In this document: positions 16,239 through 24,736 of the stretch, piece after piece
How positions within the stretch are numbered: position 1 is the first letter of the stretch
Layout of the letters: every line of letters starts with the position of its first letter
Assembly (NCBI RefSeq): GCF_009739905.1
Contig: NZ_CP034279.1
Span: 5,890,001 to 5,954,000 of the forward strand
Direction of reading: 5' to 3'
Length of the DNA stretch: 64,000 bases
Origin: Streptomyces ficellus
GTDB taxonomy: Bacteria; Actinomycetota; Actinomycetes; Streptomycetales; Streptomycetaceae
Made by a program: the position numbers and the translations under genes
The notes under the pieces: generated by a model
Databases searched by the model: none
Told to the model about the DNA's origin: nothing
Seen by the model: only the letters and a program-made list of their open reading frames with translations

Positions 16239-16718
16239 ATGCCGTTCGCGACCACCACCCGCACCCGCCTGGCCCTCACCACCGCGGCCGCCCTCCTCGC
16301 GGCCGGCGCGCCCGCCGCGTACGCCGCCCTCGGCGACCCGGCCCCCGCACCGGCAACCACCACCAACACCACCGTTGCCGTCGAGGGCGAGGCCTACCTG
16401 GAGACCCGGCTGCTCTTCGGGACCGAGCGGCCCGACGGCGGGCCGGCCGTCACGGACGCGCAGTTCATGGCGTTCGTCGACCGGGAGGTCACGCCCGCCT
16501 TCCCGGAGGGGCTGACCGTGCAGGACGGGCGCGGGCAGTGGCGGGACGCGAGCGGGAGGATCGAGCGGGAGCGCTCCTACGAGCTGACCCTGCTGTACCC
16601 GGCGTCGCAGGCGCGCGAGCGCCACCCGCGGATCGAGCGGATCCGCGGTGCGTACGCCCGGGCCTTCGGGCAGGAGTCGGTGGCCCGCCTCGACGAACGG
16701 ACCACGGCCGACTTCTGA
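16239..16718 (+). CDS. Secreted DUF3574 protein
   Basis: 159 aa. An N-terminal signal peptide (RTRLALTTAAALLAAGAPAA, cleavage near residue 32 at AYA-ALG) precedes a compact domain with the DUF3574 pattern: YLETRLLFGTERPDGGP, FMAFVDREVTPAFPEGLTV, a GQWRD turn, YELTLLYP and the C-terminal IERIRGAYARAFGQESVARL. It is predicted to be exported by Sec. The family has no established function. It stands alone and lies immediately upstream of the operator of the aldehyde dehydrogenase operon, but 123 bp separate it from that gene. Confidence 0.82.
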   Translation: MPFATTTRTRLALTTAAALLAAGAPAAYAALGDPAPAPATTTNTTVAVEGEAYLETRLLFGTERPDGGPAVTDAQFMAFVDREVTPAFPEGLTVQDGRGQWRDASGRIERERSYELTLLYPASQARERHPRIERIRGAYARAFGQESVARLDERTTADF

Positions 16719-16754
16719 TGTGATGTGGTCGGTCCCGCAGCCCCTGGCGCCCGA

Positions 16755-16773
16755 AAACTACCACCGCTAGTTT
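16755..16773. promoter_or_regulatory. Operator AAACTA-ccaccgc-TAGTTT before the aldehyde dehydrogenase
   Basis: Perfect 6-bp inverted repeat with a 7-bp spacer, 68 bp before the start codon. It matches the site between the TetR and acyl-CoA dehydrogenase genes (23490-23508, opposite strand) at 17 of 19 positions including the spacer. This points to the TetR encoded at 22819 as common regulator. Confidence 0.75.
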
Positions 16774-16841
16774 GGGCTGTGGACGACCACGAGAAAACGG
16801 GTCCGCGGCCCGAGCGAAGGACCCGTGCGAAGGAGAAGCGG

Positions 16842-18236
16842 ATGAAGGCCCACGACGGGATGTACATCGACGGGGCGTGGCGGCCCGCCGCCGGCACCGA
16901 CACCATCGCGGTGGTGAACCCGGCGGACGAGCAGGTCATCGCCCACGTCCCGGCCGGCACCGCCGAGGACGTGGACGCCGCCGTCCGCGCCGCCCGCGCG
17001 GCCTTCCCCGCGTGGGCCGCCACCCCGCCCGCCGAGCGGGCCGCCCTGATCGCCGCGCTGCGCGACGCCCTCGCGGCCCGCAAGGACGAGATCGCCGCGA
17101 CCGTCACCGCCGAGCTGGGCGCCCCGCCGCAGGCGGCCCAGGCCATCCACGCAGGCCTGCCCGTGGCGGTCGCCGGGACGTACGCCGACCTGGCCGCGAC
17201 GTACGGCTTCGAGGAGGAGGCCGGGAACTCCACGGTCCTGCTGGAACCGGTCGGCGTCGTCGGTGCGATCACGCCCTGGAACTACCCGCTCCACCAGATC
17301 GTCGCCAAGGTGGCGCCCGCCCTGGCCGCCGGGTGCACGGTCGTCCTCAAGCCGGCCGAGGACACGCCCCTGACCGCCCGGCACTTCGCCGAGGCGGCGC
17401 ACGAAGCGGGCCTGCCCGCCGGGGTGTTCAACCTGGTCACCGGGCTCGGACCGGTCGCCGGCCAGGCCCTCGCCGAGCACCCCGGGGTGGACATGGTCTC
17501 CTTCACCGGCTCCACCGCCGTCGGCCGGAGGATCGGCGCCGTCGCCGGCGGGGCCGTCAAGCGGGTCGCGCTGGAGCTCGGCGGCAAGTCCGCCAACGTC
17601 ATCCTCCCGGGCGCCGACCTCGCCAAGGCGGTCGCCGTGGGCGTCGCCAACGTCATGTCCAACTCCGGCCAGACGTGCAGCGCCTGGACCCGGATGCTCG
17701 TCCACCGCGACCAGTACGACGAGGCGGTCGCGCTCGCCGCCCAGGCCGTCGGCAAGTACGTGCCGGGCGACCGGATCGGCCCGCTGGTCAACGCCAAGCA
17801 GCAGGAGCGGGTCCGCGGCTACATCGAGCAGGGCGTCGCGGAGGGCGCCCGGCTGGTCGCCGGCGGCCCCGAAGCGCCCCTCGACAAGGGCTACTACGTC
17901 AGCCCCACCGTCTTCGCCGATGTCACGCCCGCCATGACCATCGCCCAGGAGGAGATCTTCGGCCCGGTCGTCTCGATCCTGGCGTACGAGGACGAGGACG
18001 ACGCCCTGCGGATCGCCAACGGCACCGTCTACGGCCTGGCCGGAGCGGTGTGGGCGGCGGACGACGAGACGGCCGTCGCGTTCGCGCGCCGCATGGAGAC
18101 GGGCCAGGTCGACATCAACGGCGGCCGCTTCAACCCGCTCGCCCCCTTCGGCGGCTACAAGCAGTCCGGCGTCGGGCGCGAGCTGGGCGCGCACGGACTC
18201 GCCGAGTACCTCCAGACCAAGTCCCTCCAGTTCTGA
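16842..18236 (+). CDS. Aldehyde dehydrogenase family protein
   Basis: 464 aa NAD(P)+-dependent aldehyde dehydrogenase. It oxidises an aldehyde to the acid through a cysteine thioester. Seen are the catalytic Glu in LELGGKSANVI (about residue 245), the catalytic Cys in SNSGQTCSAWTR (about 283), the cofactor motifs PWNYPLHQIVAK and FTGSTAVGR, and the C-terminal NGGRFNPLAPFGGYKQSG. The ATG follows AAGGAGAAG. It forms an operon with the zinc alcohol dehydrogenase 45 bp downstream, so the pair would convert alcohol to aldehyde to acid. The shared operator links it to an acyl-CoA dehydrogenase 6.7 kb away. The substrate is unknown. Confidence 0.93.
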   Translation: MKAHDGMYIDGAWRPAAGTDTIAVVNPADEQVIAHVPAGTAEDVDAAVRAARAAFPAWAATPPAERAALIAALRDALAARKDEIAATVTAELGAPPQAAQAIHAGLPVAVAGTYADLAATYGFEEEAGNSTVLLEPVGVVGAITPWNYPLHQIVAKVAPALAAGCTVVLKPAEDTPLTARHFAEAAHEAGLPAGVFNLVTGLGPVAGQALAEHPGVDMVSFTGSTAVGRRIGAVAGGAVKRVALELGGKSANVILPGADLAKAVAVGVANVMSNSGQTCSAWTRMLVHRDQYDEAVALAAQAVGKYVPGDRIGPLVNAKQQERVRGYIEQGVAEGARLVAGGPEAPLDKGYYVSPTVFADVTPAMTIAQEEIFGPVVSILAYEDEDDALRIANGTVYGLAGAVWAADDETAVAFARRMETGQVDINGGRFNPLAPFGGYKQSGVGRELGAHGLAEYLQTKSLQF

Positions 18237-18281
18237 CCCCAGCCCCTTCCACAGCCTGACGACACCCGGGAGAAAACGATC

Positions 18282-19361
18282 GTGGTCCGCGCCGCCGTCC
18301 TGCCTGCCATAGGTGCTCCCCTGGAGATCACCGGCATCGAACTCCCGGAGCCCGGGCCCGGCCAGGTGAGGATCCGCCTCGCCGCCGCCGGTGTCTGCCA
18401 CTCCGACCTGTCCCTGTCGAACGGCACCATGCGGGTCCCGGTGCCCGCCGTCCTCGGCCACGAGGGCGCCGGAACCGTGCTCGCGGTCGGCGAGGGCGTC
18501 ACCCACGTCGCCCCCGGCGACGGCGTCGTCCTCAACTGGGCACCGTCCTGCGGCTCCTGCCACGCCTGCTCGCTCGGCGAGGTGTGGCTGTGCGCCGACG
18601 CCCTCACCGGGGCGGGCAGCGTCTACGCCGTCACCGAGGACGGCACCGAACTCCACCCGGGCCTGAACGTCGCCGCGTTCGCCGAGGAGACCGTGGTCGC
18701 GGCGAACTGCGTACTGCCCGTCCCCGACGGCGTACCCCTCACCGACGCGGCCCTCCTCGGCTGCGCCGTCCTCACCGGGTACGGGGCGGTCCACCACTCG
18801 GCGCGGGTCCGCGAGGGCGAGTCGGTCGTCGTGTTCGGCGTCGGCGGCGTGGGCCTCGCCACGCTCCAGGCCGCCCGGATCGCCGGCGCGGGCACGATCG
18901 TCGCCGTCGACGTGTCGCCGGAGAAGGAGGAGCTCGCCCGCCGGGCCGGCGCCACCGAGTACCTCGTCGCCTCCGAGACCACCGCCAGGCAGGTCCGGGG
19001 GCTCACCGGGGGGCACGGCGCCGACGTGGCGATCGAGTGCGTCGGCCGCGCCGCCACCATCCGCGCCGCCTGGGACTCGACCCGGCGCGGCGGGCGGACC
19101 ACGGTCGTCGGCATCGGCGGCAAGGACCAGCAGGTGACGTTCAACGCCCTGGAGATCTTCCACTGGGGCCGCACGCTCTCCGGCTGCGTGTACGGCAACT
19201 CCGACCCGGCCGCCGACCTGCCCGTCCTCGCCGCCCACGTCCGGGCGGGCCGGCTCGACCTGGGCGCGCTCGTCACCGAGCGGATCGCGCTGGACGGCAT
19301 CCCGGCGGCGTTCGACAACATGCTCGCGGGCAAGGGCGGACGGGCGCTGGTCGTCTTCTAG
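18282..19361 (+). CDS. Zinc-dependent alcohol dehydrogenase (MDR superfamily)
   Basis: 359 aa. Catalytic zinc ligands lie in AGVCHSDLS and LGHEGAGTVL; the structural zinc site has four cysteines in CGSCHACSLGEVWLC (residues about 88-102); the Rossmann motif is FGVGGVGLATLQ (about 186). It resembles class III-like and mycothiol-dependent enzymes (compare the MscR protein here), but the substrate cannot be set. The start is GTG 18282 after CGGGAGA. The stop TAG is completed by the first base of the adjacent MITE, so the element sits exactly at the gene end. It is downstream partner of the aldehyde dehydrogenase. Confidence 0.92.
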   Translation: MVRAAVLPAIGAPLEITGIELPEPGPGQVRIRLAAAGVCHSDLSLSNGTMRVPVPAVLGHEGAGTVLAVGEGVTHVAPGDGVVLNWAPSCGSCHACSLGEVWLCADALTGAGSVYAVTEDGTELHPGLNVAAFAEETVVAANCVLPVPDGVPLTDAALLGCAVLTGYGAVHHSARVREGESVVVFGVGGVGLATLQAARIAGAGTIVAVDVSPEKEELARRAGATEYLVASETTARQVRGLTGGHGADVAIECVGRAATIRAAWDSTRRGGRTTVVGIGGKDQQVTFNALEIFHWGRTLSGCVYGNSDPAADLPVLAAHVRAGRLDLGALVTERIALDGIPAAFDNMLAGKGGRALVVF

Positions 19362-19552
19362 GGCGTGTTTCGAAAGTAGCGTCGTCCGCCCGGAGGGCGG
19401 GGCTGGGGGCGTCTGGTGCGTGCGATCGCAAGGCGGAGGGCGGAGAAGAGCGCAGCGGGCTGCGCCGACGGCCGACAACGCCGCGTGGGGGTCCCCCCTC
19501 TGGGGGAGCGTGCCAGGCGTTCCCGGCCAGACGGGACTTTCGAAACACGCCC
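19361..19552. mobile_element. MITE copy B (192 bp) with perfect terminal inverted repeats
   Basis: Left end GGGCGTGTTTCGAAAGT and right end ACTTTCGAAACACGCCC are exact inverted copies. TA flanks both ends (19359-19360 and 19553-19554), which looks like a TA target duplication. The interior matches copy A at 10359, except for an extra hairpin of about 20 bp (GGGGGTCCCCCCTCTGGGGG, near 19487) in this copy. No open reading frame is expected. Both copies sit at the 3' end of a gene. Confidence 0.88.
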
Positions 19553-19684
19553 TAGCCCCACCGCCGTCCCGCCCGGGCGACACCCCGGCCGCCCTTCGCG
19601 GCCGGGGTGCTCGTGCTGCCGTGGCCGCGGACGCGGGGGTGAGAGGGGCGCCGAAACTGTGACCGTACGAGCCGTTGACCGCCA

Positions 19685-19700
19685 TACCAGCCGGTCGGTA
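19685..19700. promoter_or_regulatory. TetR-type palindrome TACCAGCCGGTCGGTA before the MHS transporter
   Basis: 16 bp, 12 of 16 symmetric positions, 65 bp before the transporter start. It is related in sequence to the boxes at 5212, 32266 and 39755 (TACCGACYGGTCGGT theme). The regulator is not evident next door. Confidence 0.5.
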
Positions 19701-19765
19701 CGGTCCCCGTCATCTCAAGGCGCCGCCCCCCGTTCCGTCCCCCGCACCCACCGGAGTGTGCACGC

Positions 19766-21088
19766 ATGGACACGGCACCCCCGCCCGCCACACCACCCAC
19801 CACCACCCCCAGCGAACGCGCCCGCCGGAAGGTGGCCACCGCGGCCGCGCTCGCCTCGGCCGTCGAGTGGTACGACTACTTCGTCTTCGGCATCGCCGCC
19901 GCCCTCGTGCTCGGCGACCTCTACTTCCCCTCCGGCAGCCCGTCCGCCGGAGTCCTCGCCGCCTTCGCCACCTTCGCCGTGGGTTTCCTCGCACGGCCCG
20001 TCGGCGGCATCATCGCGGGCCAGCTCGGCGACAAGCGGGGCCGCAAGCCCATGCTCGTCCTGGCGCTCACCCTCATGGGCCTCGCCACCACCGGGATCGG
20101 CCTCCTGCCCACGTACGAGACGATCGGCATCGCCGCCCCGCTGCTGCTCGTCCTCTTCCGCGTCCTCCAGGGCATCGCCGTCGGCGCCCAGTGGGGCGGG
20201 GCGATGCTCATGGCCACCGAGTACGCCCCCGAGGGCAAGCGCGGCCTGTACGGCAGCCTCGTCCAGCTCGGCGTCCCGATCGGAGTGGTGACCGCCAACA
20301 CCGTGTTCCTGGCCGCCGGGGCGTTCACCGACGACGCCGCCTTCGCGGCCTGGGGCTGGCGGCTGCCGTTCCTCGTCGGCTTCCTGGTCCTCGGCCTGGC
20401 CTGGTACATCCACACCCGCGTCGAGGAGACCCCCGAGTTCAAGGCGGCCGAACGCGCCCTGTCGCAGGAGGAGCAGAGCCGGGCCCGCTCGCCGCTGCGC
20501 ACCATCCTGCGCCGGCACCTCGGCACGGTCTTCCTGGCCGGCGGCTCGTTCGCCGTCAACACCGCGACCTTCTACATCATCATCACCGGAGTCCTGGACT
20601 ACGCGACCCGCGAACTCCACATGGAACGGAGCGCCGTCCTCACCGTCTCGCTCTGCGTCAGCCTCACCCAACTGGTGCTCATACCGGCCGCGGCGGCCCT
20701 GTCCGACCGCATCGGACGGCTGCGGATCTACGCGCTCGGTGCGGCCGGGCTGCTGCTGTGGGCGGTCCCGCTGTTCCTGCTCATCGACACCGCCTCACTG
20801 CTCTGGCTGGCCGTCGGCACGTTCGTCACCAGCTGTTTCCTCAGCATCATGTACGGGCCGCAGGCGGCACTGTTCGCCGAGCTGTTCACCGCCGAGATGC
20901 GCTACACCGGTGCCTCGCTCGGCTACCAGATCGCCGCGGTGTTCGGCGGCGGGCTGGCGCCGTTCGTGATGGTGCTGCTGCTGGAGACCACCGGTACGTC
21001 CATGGCCGTCTCCGGCTACATCATGGGCCTCGCCGTGATCGCCCTGGTCTCCATCAAGGTCCTGGCCTCCCGGGCCGCCCCCCGGTAG
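19766..21088 (+). CDS. MFS transporter, metabolite:H+ symporter (MHS/ShiA-KgtP-ProP) family
   Basis: 440 aa with 12 transmembrane segments. MHS-family signatures are the opening ASAVEWYDYFVFGIAAAL, the loop GQLGDKRGRKPMLVLAL and the RVLQGIAVGAQWGGAMLMAT segment with APEGKRGLYGSLVQLGVPIG. Members import dicarboxylates, shikimate, betaines or similar with protons. It is preceded by the MITE and a TetR-type palindrome, and its 3' end overlaps the convergent EamA gene by 35 bp. The substrate is unknown. Confidence 0.92.
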   Translation: MDTAPPPATPPTTTPSERARRKVATAAALASAVEWYDYFVFGIAAALVLGDLYFPSGSPSAGVLAAFATFAVGFLARPVGGIIAGQLGDKRGRKPMLVLALTLMGLATTGIGLLPTYETIGIAAPLLLVLFRVLQGIAVGAQWGGAMLMATEYAPEGKRGLYGSLVQLGVPIGVVTANTVFLAAGAFTDDAAFAAWGWRLPFLVGFLVLGLAWYIHTRVEETPEFKAAERALSQEEQSRARSPLRTILRRHLGTVFLAGGSFAVNTATFYIIITGVLDYATRELHMERSAVLTVSLCVSLTQLVLIPAAAALSDRIGRLRIYALGAAGLLLWAVPLFLLIDTASLLWLAVGTFVTSCFLSIMYGPQAALFAELFTAEMRYTGASLGYQIAAVFGGGLAPFVMVLLLETTGTSMAVSGYIMGLAVIALVSIKVLASRAAPR

Positions 21089-21995
21089 CGGGACCCGCGC
21101 TCCCGGCCCCGGCGCCGCCGGACGTCCGCGGCCGGGAGCGCGACACCGCCACCCCCGCGAGGCACAGCGCCCCGCCGGCGAGCGTCAGCGCGCCCGGCAG
21201 CTCGTCGAGGAACAGCCACGACATCAGCACCACCAGCGCGGGCACCGCGTACGTCGTGGCGCCCATCCGCCCCGCCGTCGTCCTCGCCAGCGCGTAGGCC
21301 CACGTGGTGAACGCCAGCGCGGTCGGGAAGACGCCCAGATAGACCATGTTGAGCGTGGCCGACAGCGGCGCGCGGCCCGCCTGGTCGACCAGCTGCCCGG
21401 TGAACGGCAGGCACGCCACCGCCCCCACCAGGCACCCGAACGTCGTGACCTGCAGGGCGCCGGCGTGCCGCAGCGCGGGCTTCTGGGCGACGACCCCGGC
21501 CGCGTAACCCACCGCCGCCAGCAGGCACAGCAGCACCCCGAGTACGGAGGCGTGTCCCTCGTCCGACATCGACAGCCCCACGGCGACCGCACCCGCGAAC
21601 GACACCACAATGCCCGCCGGCAGGCGCCGCGGCAGGGGTTCGCCCAGCAGCCGGGACCCGAGCAGCACGATCAGCACCGGGCCGATGTTGACCAGCATCG
21701 CGGCCGTACCGGCGTCGACCTCCTGCTCGCCCCAGTTGAGCACCACCATGTAGACGCCGAACCAGAGGAGCCCGGACACCACGATCCCCGGCCACGCGGC
21801 GCGCGGCGGCAACCCCGCCCGGCGCACCAGCAGGAAGCACCCGAGCGTGAGCGCCCCGGCGAGCAGCCGTCCCAGAGCCAGGGCGCCGGGGGAGTAGGCG
21901 TCACCGGCACTGCGGATCGACACGAAGGCCGACGCCCACAGCACGACGGTGACCGCCGCCGCGGCGAGCGGTAGGACACGTGGCGAGTTCGTCAT
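21054..21995 (-). CDS. EamA/DMT-family transporter
   Basis: 313 aa with ten hydrophobic segments in two EamA repeats (first LAAAAVTVVLWASAFVSIRS, second ASVLGVLLCLLAAVGYAAG with the PALVVLMSWLFLDELPG signature near the end). The family exports amino acids or related metabolites. The start ATG at 21995 is chosen because it directly precedes the first helix; the longer upstream frame is a shadow of the ArsR gene. Its C-terminus overlaps the convergent MHS transporter. It is 32 bp downstream of the ArsR-like gene and probably its target. Confidence 0.9.
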   Translation of the reverse strand: MTNSPRVLPLAAAAVTVVLWASAFVSIRSAGDAYSPGALALGRLLAGALTLGCFLLVRRAGLPPRAAWPGIVVSGLLWFGVYMVVLNWGEQEVDAGTAAMLVNIGPVLIVLLGSRLLGEPLPRRLPAGIVVSFAGAVAVGLSMSDEGHASVLGVLLCLLAAVGYAAGVVAQKPALRHAGALQVTTFGCLVGAVACLPFTGQLVDQAGRAPLSATLNMVYLGVFPTALAFTTWAYALARTTAGRMGATTYAVPALVVLMSWLFLDELPGALTLAGGALCLAGVAVSRSRPRTSGGAGAGSAGPATGGRPGRPGP

Positions 21996-22027
21996 GGGGC
22001 GACCGTAAGCGGGGGACGGTTCGGCGC

Positions 22028-22720
22028 TCACCGCAACGTCGGTGCCGCGATGCCGAGCAGCCCGTGCAGGGCCCGCTCGCCGTCCGCCGTCACCTTCACG
22101 GCCCGCTCCGACCCGATCCGTACGCACCACCCGGCCTCCAGCGCGTGGCGGCACAGCGCGGCACCGGCCACGCCGGCCAGGTGCGGCTTGCGCTCGGTCC
22201 AGTCCAGGCAGCCGCGCGCCACCGGCCGGCGGCCGGTCCGATCCAGCGTCACACCCAGCCCGCGGAACCAGTCCACCCCGGCGTCGGTGAGCGCGAACCC
22301 GTTGTCCTGGCGCAGCAGTCCGCGTACCGTCATCGCCTCCGTGATCGCGATCCCGAGCCGTCCGGCGAGGTGGTCGTAGCACGTCCGCCCCCGCGCCATC
22401 GCGCCGCGCGCGTTCGCGGCCCGCAGCGAGCGGGGCGGTGCCGTCCCCGGCTCCGCCCACGCGGCCAGGTCCTCGACCAGCTGCGCGATCCGTTCGTCGG
22501 CCAGCCGCACGTACCGGTGCCGCCCCTGCCGCTCCTCGGCCAGTACGCCGCCCGCCACGAGTCGCCCGAGGTGCTCGCTGGCGGTCGACGCCGCCACGCC
22601 CGCGTGCCGCGCCAGTTCCCCGGCCGTCCAGGCGCGCCCGTCGAGCAGGGCCAGGCAGAACGCGGCCCGGGTCCCGTCGGCGAGCAGTGAGGCGAGCGAG
22701 GCGAGGTCCCTGGCGGTCAT
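22028..22720 (-). CDS. ArsR-family winged-helix regulator
   Basis: 230 aa. The winged helix occupies about residues 1-80 (LASLLADGTRAAFCLALLDG, RAWTAGELARHAGVAASTAS, EHLGRLVAGGVLAEERQGRH). A C-terminal domain of about 130 residues with three cysteines (C127, C178 and C200 regions) has no recognised ligand motif. The ATG at 22720 is chosen as it directly precedes the helix-turn-helix; the upstream extension is low complexity. It is followed by the EamA transporter, suggesting local control of export. Confidence 0.85.
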   Translation of the reverse strand: MTARDLASLASLLADGTRAAFCLALLDGRAWTAGELARHAGVAASTASEHLGRLVAGGVLAEERQGRHRYVRLADERIAQLVEDLAAWAEPGTAPPRSLRAANARGAMARGRTCYDHLAGRLGIAITEAMTVRGLLRQDNGFALTDAGVDWFRGLGVTLDRTGRRPVARGCLDWTERKPHLAGVAGAALCRHALEAGWCVRIGSERAVKVTADGERALHGLLGIAAPTLR

Positions 22721-22818
22721 GGCCCCAGGATGGCGCACGCACGGTTCGGCCGACGCCGAACCGCCCGTCGCCCCGCCCGCGCCGCCCGCGCCGCACCGGT
22801 GCGACACCGCCACCATCC

Positions 22819-23463
22819 TCAGCGCCGCGCCGCCCCGGCGTACTGGACCGCCAGCCCGTCCAGCAGCGCTCGCAGGCCCGTCTCGAAGGCGCCCTCGTCG
22901 ACCTGCTCCTGGCGCTCGGCGAGCAGGTGCGCCTGGCCCAGGTGGGGATAGTCGGCCGGGTCGTACGCCGTCTCGTCGTCGACGAAGCCCCGGGCGAAGG
23001 AGCCGAGCGCCGAGCCGGTGATGAAGTAGCGCATCAGCGCGCCGATGTGGGTGGCCTGGGCCGGCGGCCAGCCGGCGCGGACCATGGCGCCGAAGACGGC
23101 GTCGGCGACGCGGAGCCCGGCCGGGCGGCGCCCCGGACCGCGGGCCAGGACGGGGACGATGTTGGGGTGGTCGGTGAGGGCAGCGCGGTAGGAGACGGCC
23201 CAGTCGTGCAGGGCGGTGCGCCAGTCACGGCTGTCGTCCTCGTGGAACATCGACAGGTCGACTTTCGCGCTCACCGCGTCCGCGACCGCCTCCAGGATCT
23301 CGTCCTTCGTGCGGAAGTGGTTGTAGAGCGAGGGCCCGCTGACGCCCAGCTCGGCGGCGAGGCGCCGGGTGGAGACGGCCTCCAGCCCCTCCGCGTCCAC
23401 GAGCGCCCCGGCCGTCGTGACGATGCGGTCTCGGCTGAGGAGGGGCTTGCGCGGTCGGGCCAT
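22819..23463 (-). CDS. TetR-family regulator divergent from an acyl-CoA dehydrogenase
   Basis: 214 aa. Helix-turn-helix at about residues 8-53 (RIVTTAGALVDAEGLEAVST, RRLAAELGVSGPSLYNHF) and a TetR_C domain containing ALTDHPNIVPVLARGP. The start ATG at 23463 is chosen; it is the natural beginning of the MARPRKPLL motif. The palindrome at 23490-23508 lies 26 bp upstream and 17 bp before the divergent acyl-CoA dehydrogenase. The same operator upstream of the aldehyde dehydrogenase operon suggests it controls both. The ligand is probably an acyl-CoA or related intermediate (inference). Confidence 0.88.
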   Translation of the reverse strand: MARPRKPLLSRDRIVTTAGALVDAEGLEAVSTRRLAAELGVSGPSLYNHFRTKDEILEAVADAVSAKVDLSMFHEDDSRDWRTALHDWAVSYRAALTDHPNIVPVLARGPGRRPAGLRVADAVFGAMVRAGWPPAQATHIGALMRYFITGSALGSFARGFVDDETAYDPADYPHLGQAHLLAERQEQVDEGAFETGLRALLDGLAVQYAGAARR

Positions 23464-23489
23464 GCGGCACATAGTAGGCCCGGGCAAAC

Positions 23490-23508
23490 AAACTAGCAGT
23501 GGTAGTTA
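23490..23508. promoter_or_regulatory. Operator TAACTACCACTGCTAGTTT (minus strand) between TetR and acyl-CoA dehydrogenase
   Basis: Inverted repeat AACTA-N7-TAGTT. Read on the minus strand it matches the aldehyde dehydrogenase operator at 16755-16773 in 17 of 19 bases. Its position between divergent starts fits autoregulation plus control of the acyl-CoA dehydrogenase. Confidence 0.75.
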
Positions 23509-23525
23509 AAGTGGGGTGGCCGCGT

Positions 23526-24677
23526 ATGAACCTGGAGCTGAGCGACGAGCAGGCAGCCGTCCGGCAGCTCGCCGAGGACTTCGTCCGGCGCGAGGTCACC
23601 CCGCACGCCGCCGCCTGGGACCGCGCCGAGAACGTCGACAAGTCGATCGTCAAGAAGCTCGGCGCGCTCGGCTTCCTCGGCCTCACCGTCCCCGAGGAGT
23701 ACGGCGGTTCCGGCGGCGACCACCTCGCGTACTGCCTGGTCACCGAGGAGCTGGGGCGCGGCGACTCGTCCGTGCGCGGCATCGTGTCCGTCTCGCTCGG
23801 GCTGGTCGCCAAGACCGTCGCCGCCTGGGGAGACGAGGACCAGAAGCGGCACTGGCTGCCCCGGCTCACCGCCGGGGACGCGATCGGCTGCTTCGGCCTC
23901 ACCGAGCCCGGCACCGGCTCCGACGCCGGCAACCTCGCCACCCGCGCGGTGCGCGACGGCGGTGACTACGTCATCAACGGCACCAAGATGTTCATCACCA
24001 ACGGCACCTGGGCCGACGTGGTGCTGCTGTTCGCCCGCACCGGCGACACCCCCGGCCACCGGGGCGTCTCCGCCTTCCTCGTCCCCACCGACACCCCCGG
24101 CCTCACCCGCCGCACCATCCACGGCAAGCTCGGCCTGCGCGGCCAGGCCACCGCCGAACTGGTGCTGGAGGACGTCCGGGTGCCCGCCCGCGCGCTCATG
24201 GGCCCGGAGGGCAAGGGCTTCTCGATCGCCATGTCCGCGCTCGCCAAGGGCCGCATGTCGGTCGCCGCCGGATGCGTCGGCATCGCGCAGGCCGCACTCG
24301 ACGCCGCGGTGCGGTACGCGGGGGAGCGGGAGCAGTTCGGCAAGCCGATCGCCTCGTACCAGCTCGTCCAGGAACTCATCAGCGACATGTCCGTGGACGT
24401 CGACGCGGCGCGGCTGCTGACCTGGCGGGTCGCCGACCTCGTCGACCGGGGCGAGGACTTCGCCACCGCCGCCTCCAAGGCCAAGCTCTTCGCCTCCGAG
24501 GCCGCCGTGCGCTGTGCCAACAACGCCCTCCAGGTCTTCGGCGGCTACGGCTACATCGACGAGTACCCGGTCGGCAAACTGCTCCGCGACGCCCGCGTGA
24601 TGACCCTGTACGAGGGCACGAGCCAGATCCAGAAGCTCATCATCGGCCGCGCCCTGACGGGCGTTTCCGCTTTCTGA
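23526..24677 (+). CDS. Acyl-CoA dehydrogenase
   Basis: 383 aa flavoenzyme of the short/medium-chain class; it forms the trans-2-enoyl-CoA from an acyl-CoA and passes electrons to ETF. Seen are the FAD/substrate motif GCFGLTEPGTGSDAGNLAT (about residues 122-140), YVINGTKMFITNGTWAD, YAGEREQFGKPIASYQLVQE, NALQVFGGYGYIDEYP and the catalytic glutamate in MTLYEGTSQIQKLIIGR (about 365). The ATG lies only 17 bp from the operator, so repressor binding would cover the ribosome-binding region or promoter. The chain length preferred is unknown. Confidence 0.95.
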   Translation: MNLELSDEQAAVRQLAEDFVRREVTPHAAAWDRAENVDKSIVKKLGALGFLGLTVPEEYGGSGGDHLAYCLVTEELGRGDSSVRGIVSVSLGLVAKTVAAWGDEDQKRHWLPRLTAGDAIGCFGLTEPGTGSDAGNLATRAVRDGGDYVINGTKMFITNGTWADVVLLFARTGDTPGHRGVSAFLVPTDTPGLTRRTIHGKLGLRGQATAELVLEDVRVPARALMGPEGKGFSIAMSALAKGRMSVAAGCVGIAQAALDAAVRYAGEREQFGKPIASYQLVQELISDMSVDVDAARLLTWRVADLVDRGEDFATAASKAKLFASEAAVRCANNALQVFGGYGYIDEYPVGKLLRDARVMTLYEGTSQIQKLIIGRALTGVSAF

Positions 24678-24736
24678 GTACCGGGTGAGTACGACGCCGG
24701 ATGTGGGCCGGTCCGCACGCGGCGCATCCTTCCGCC

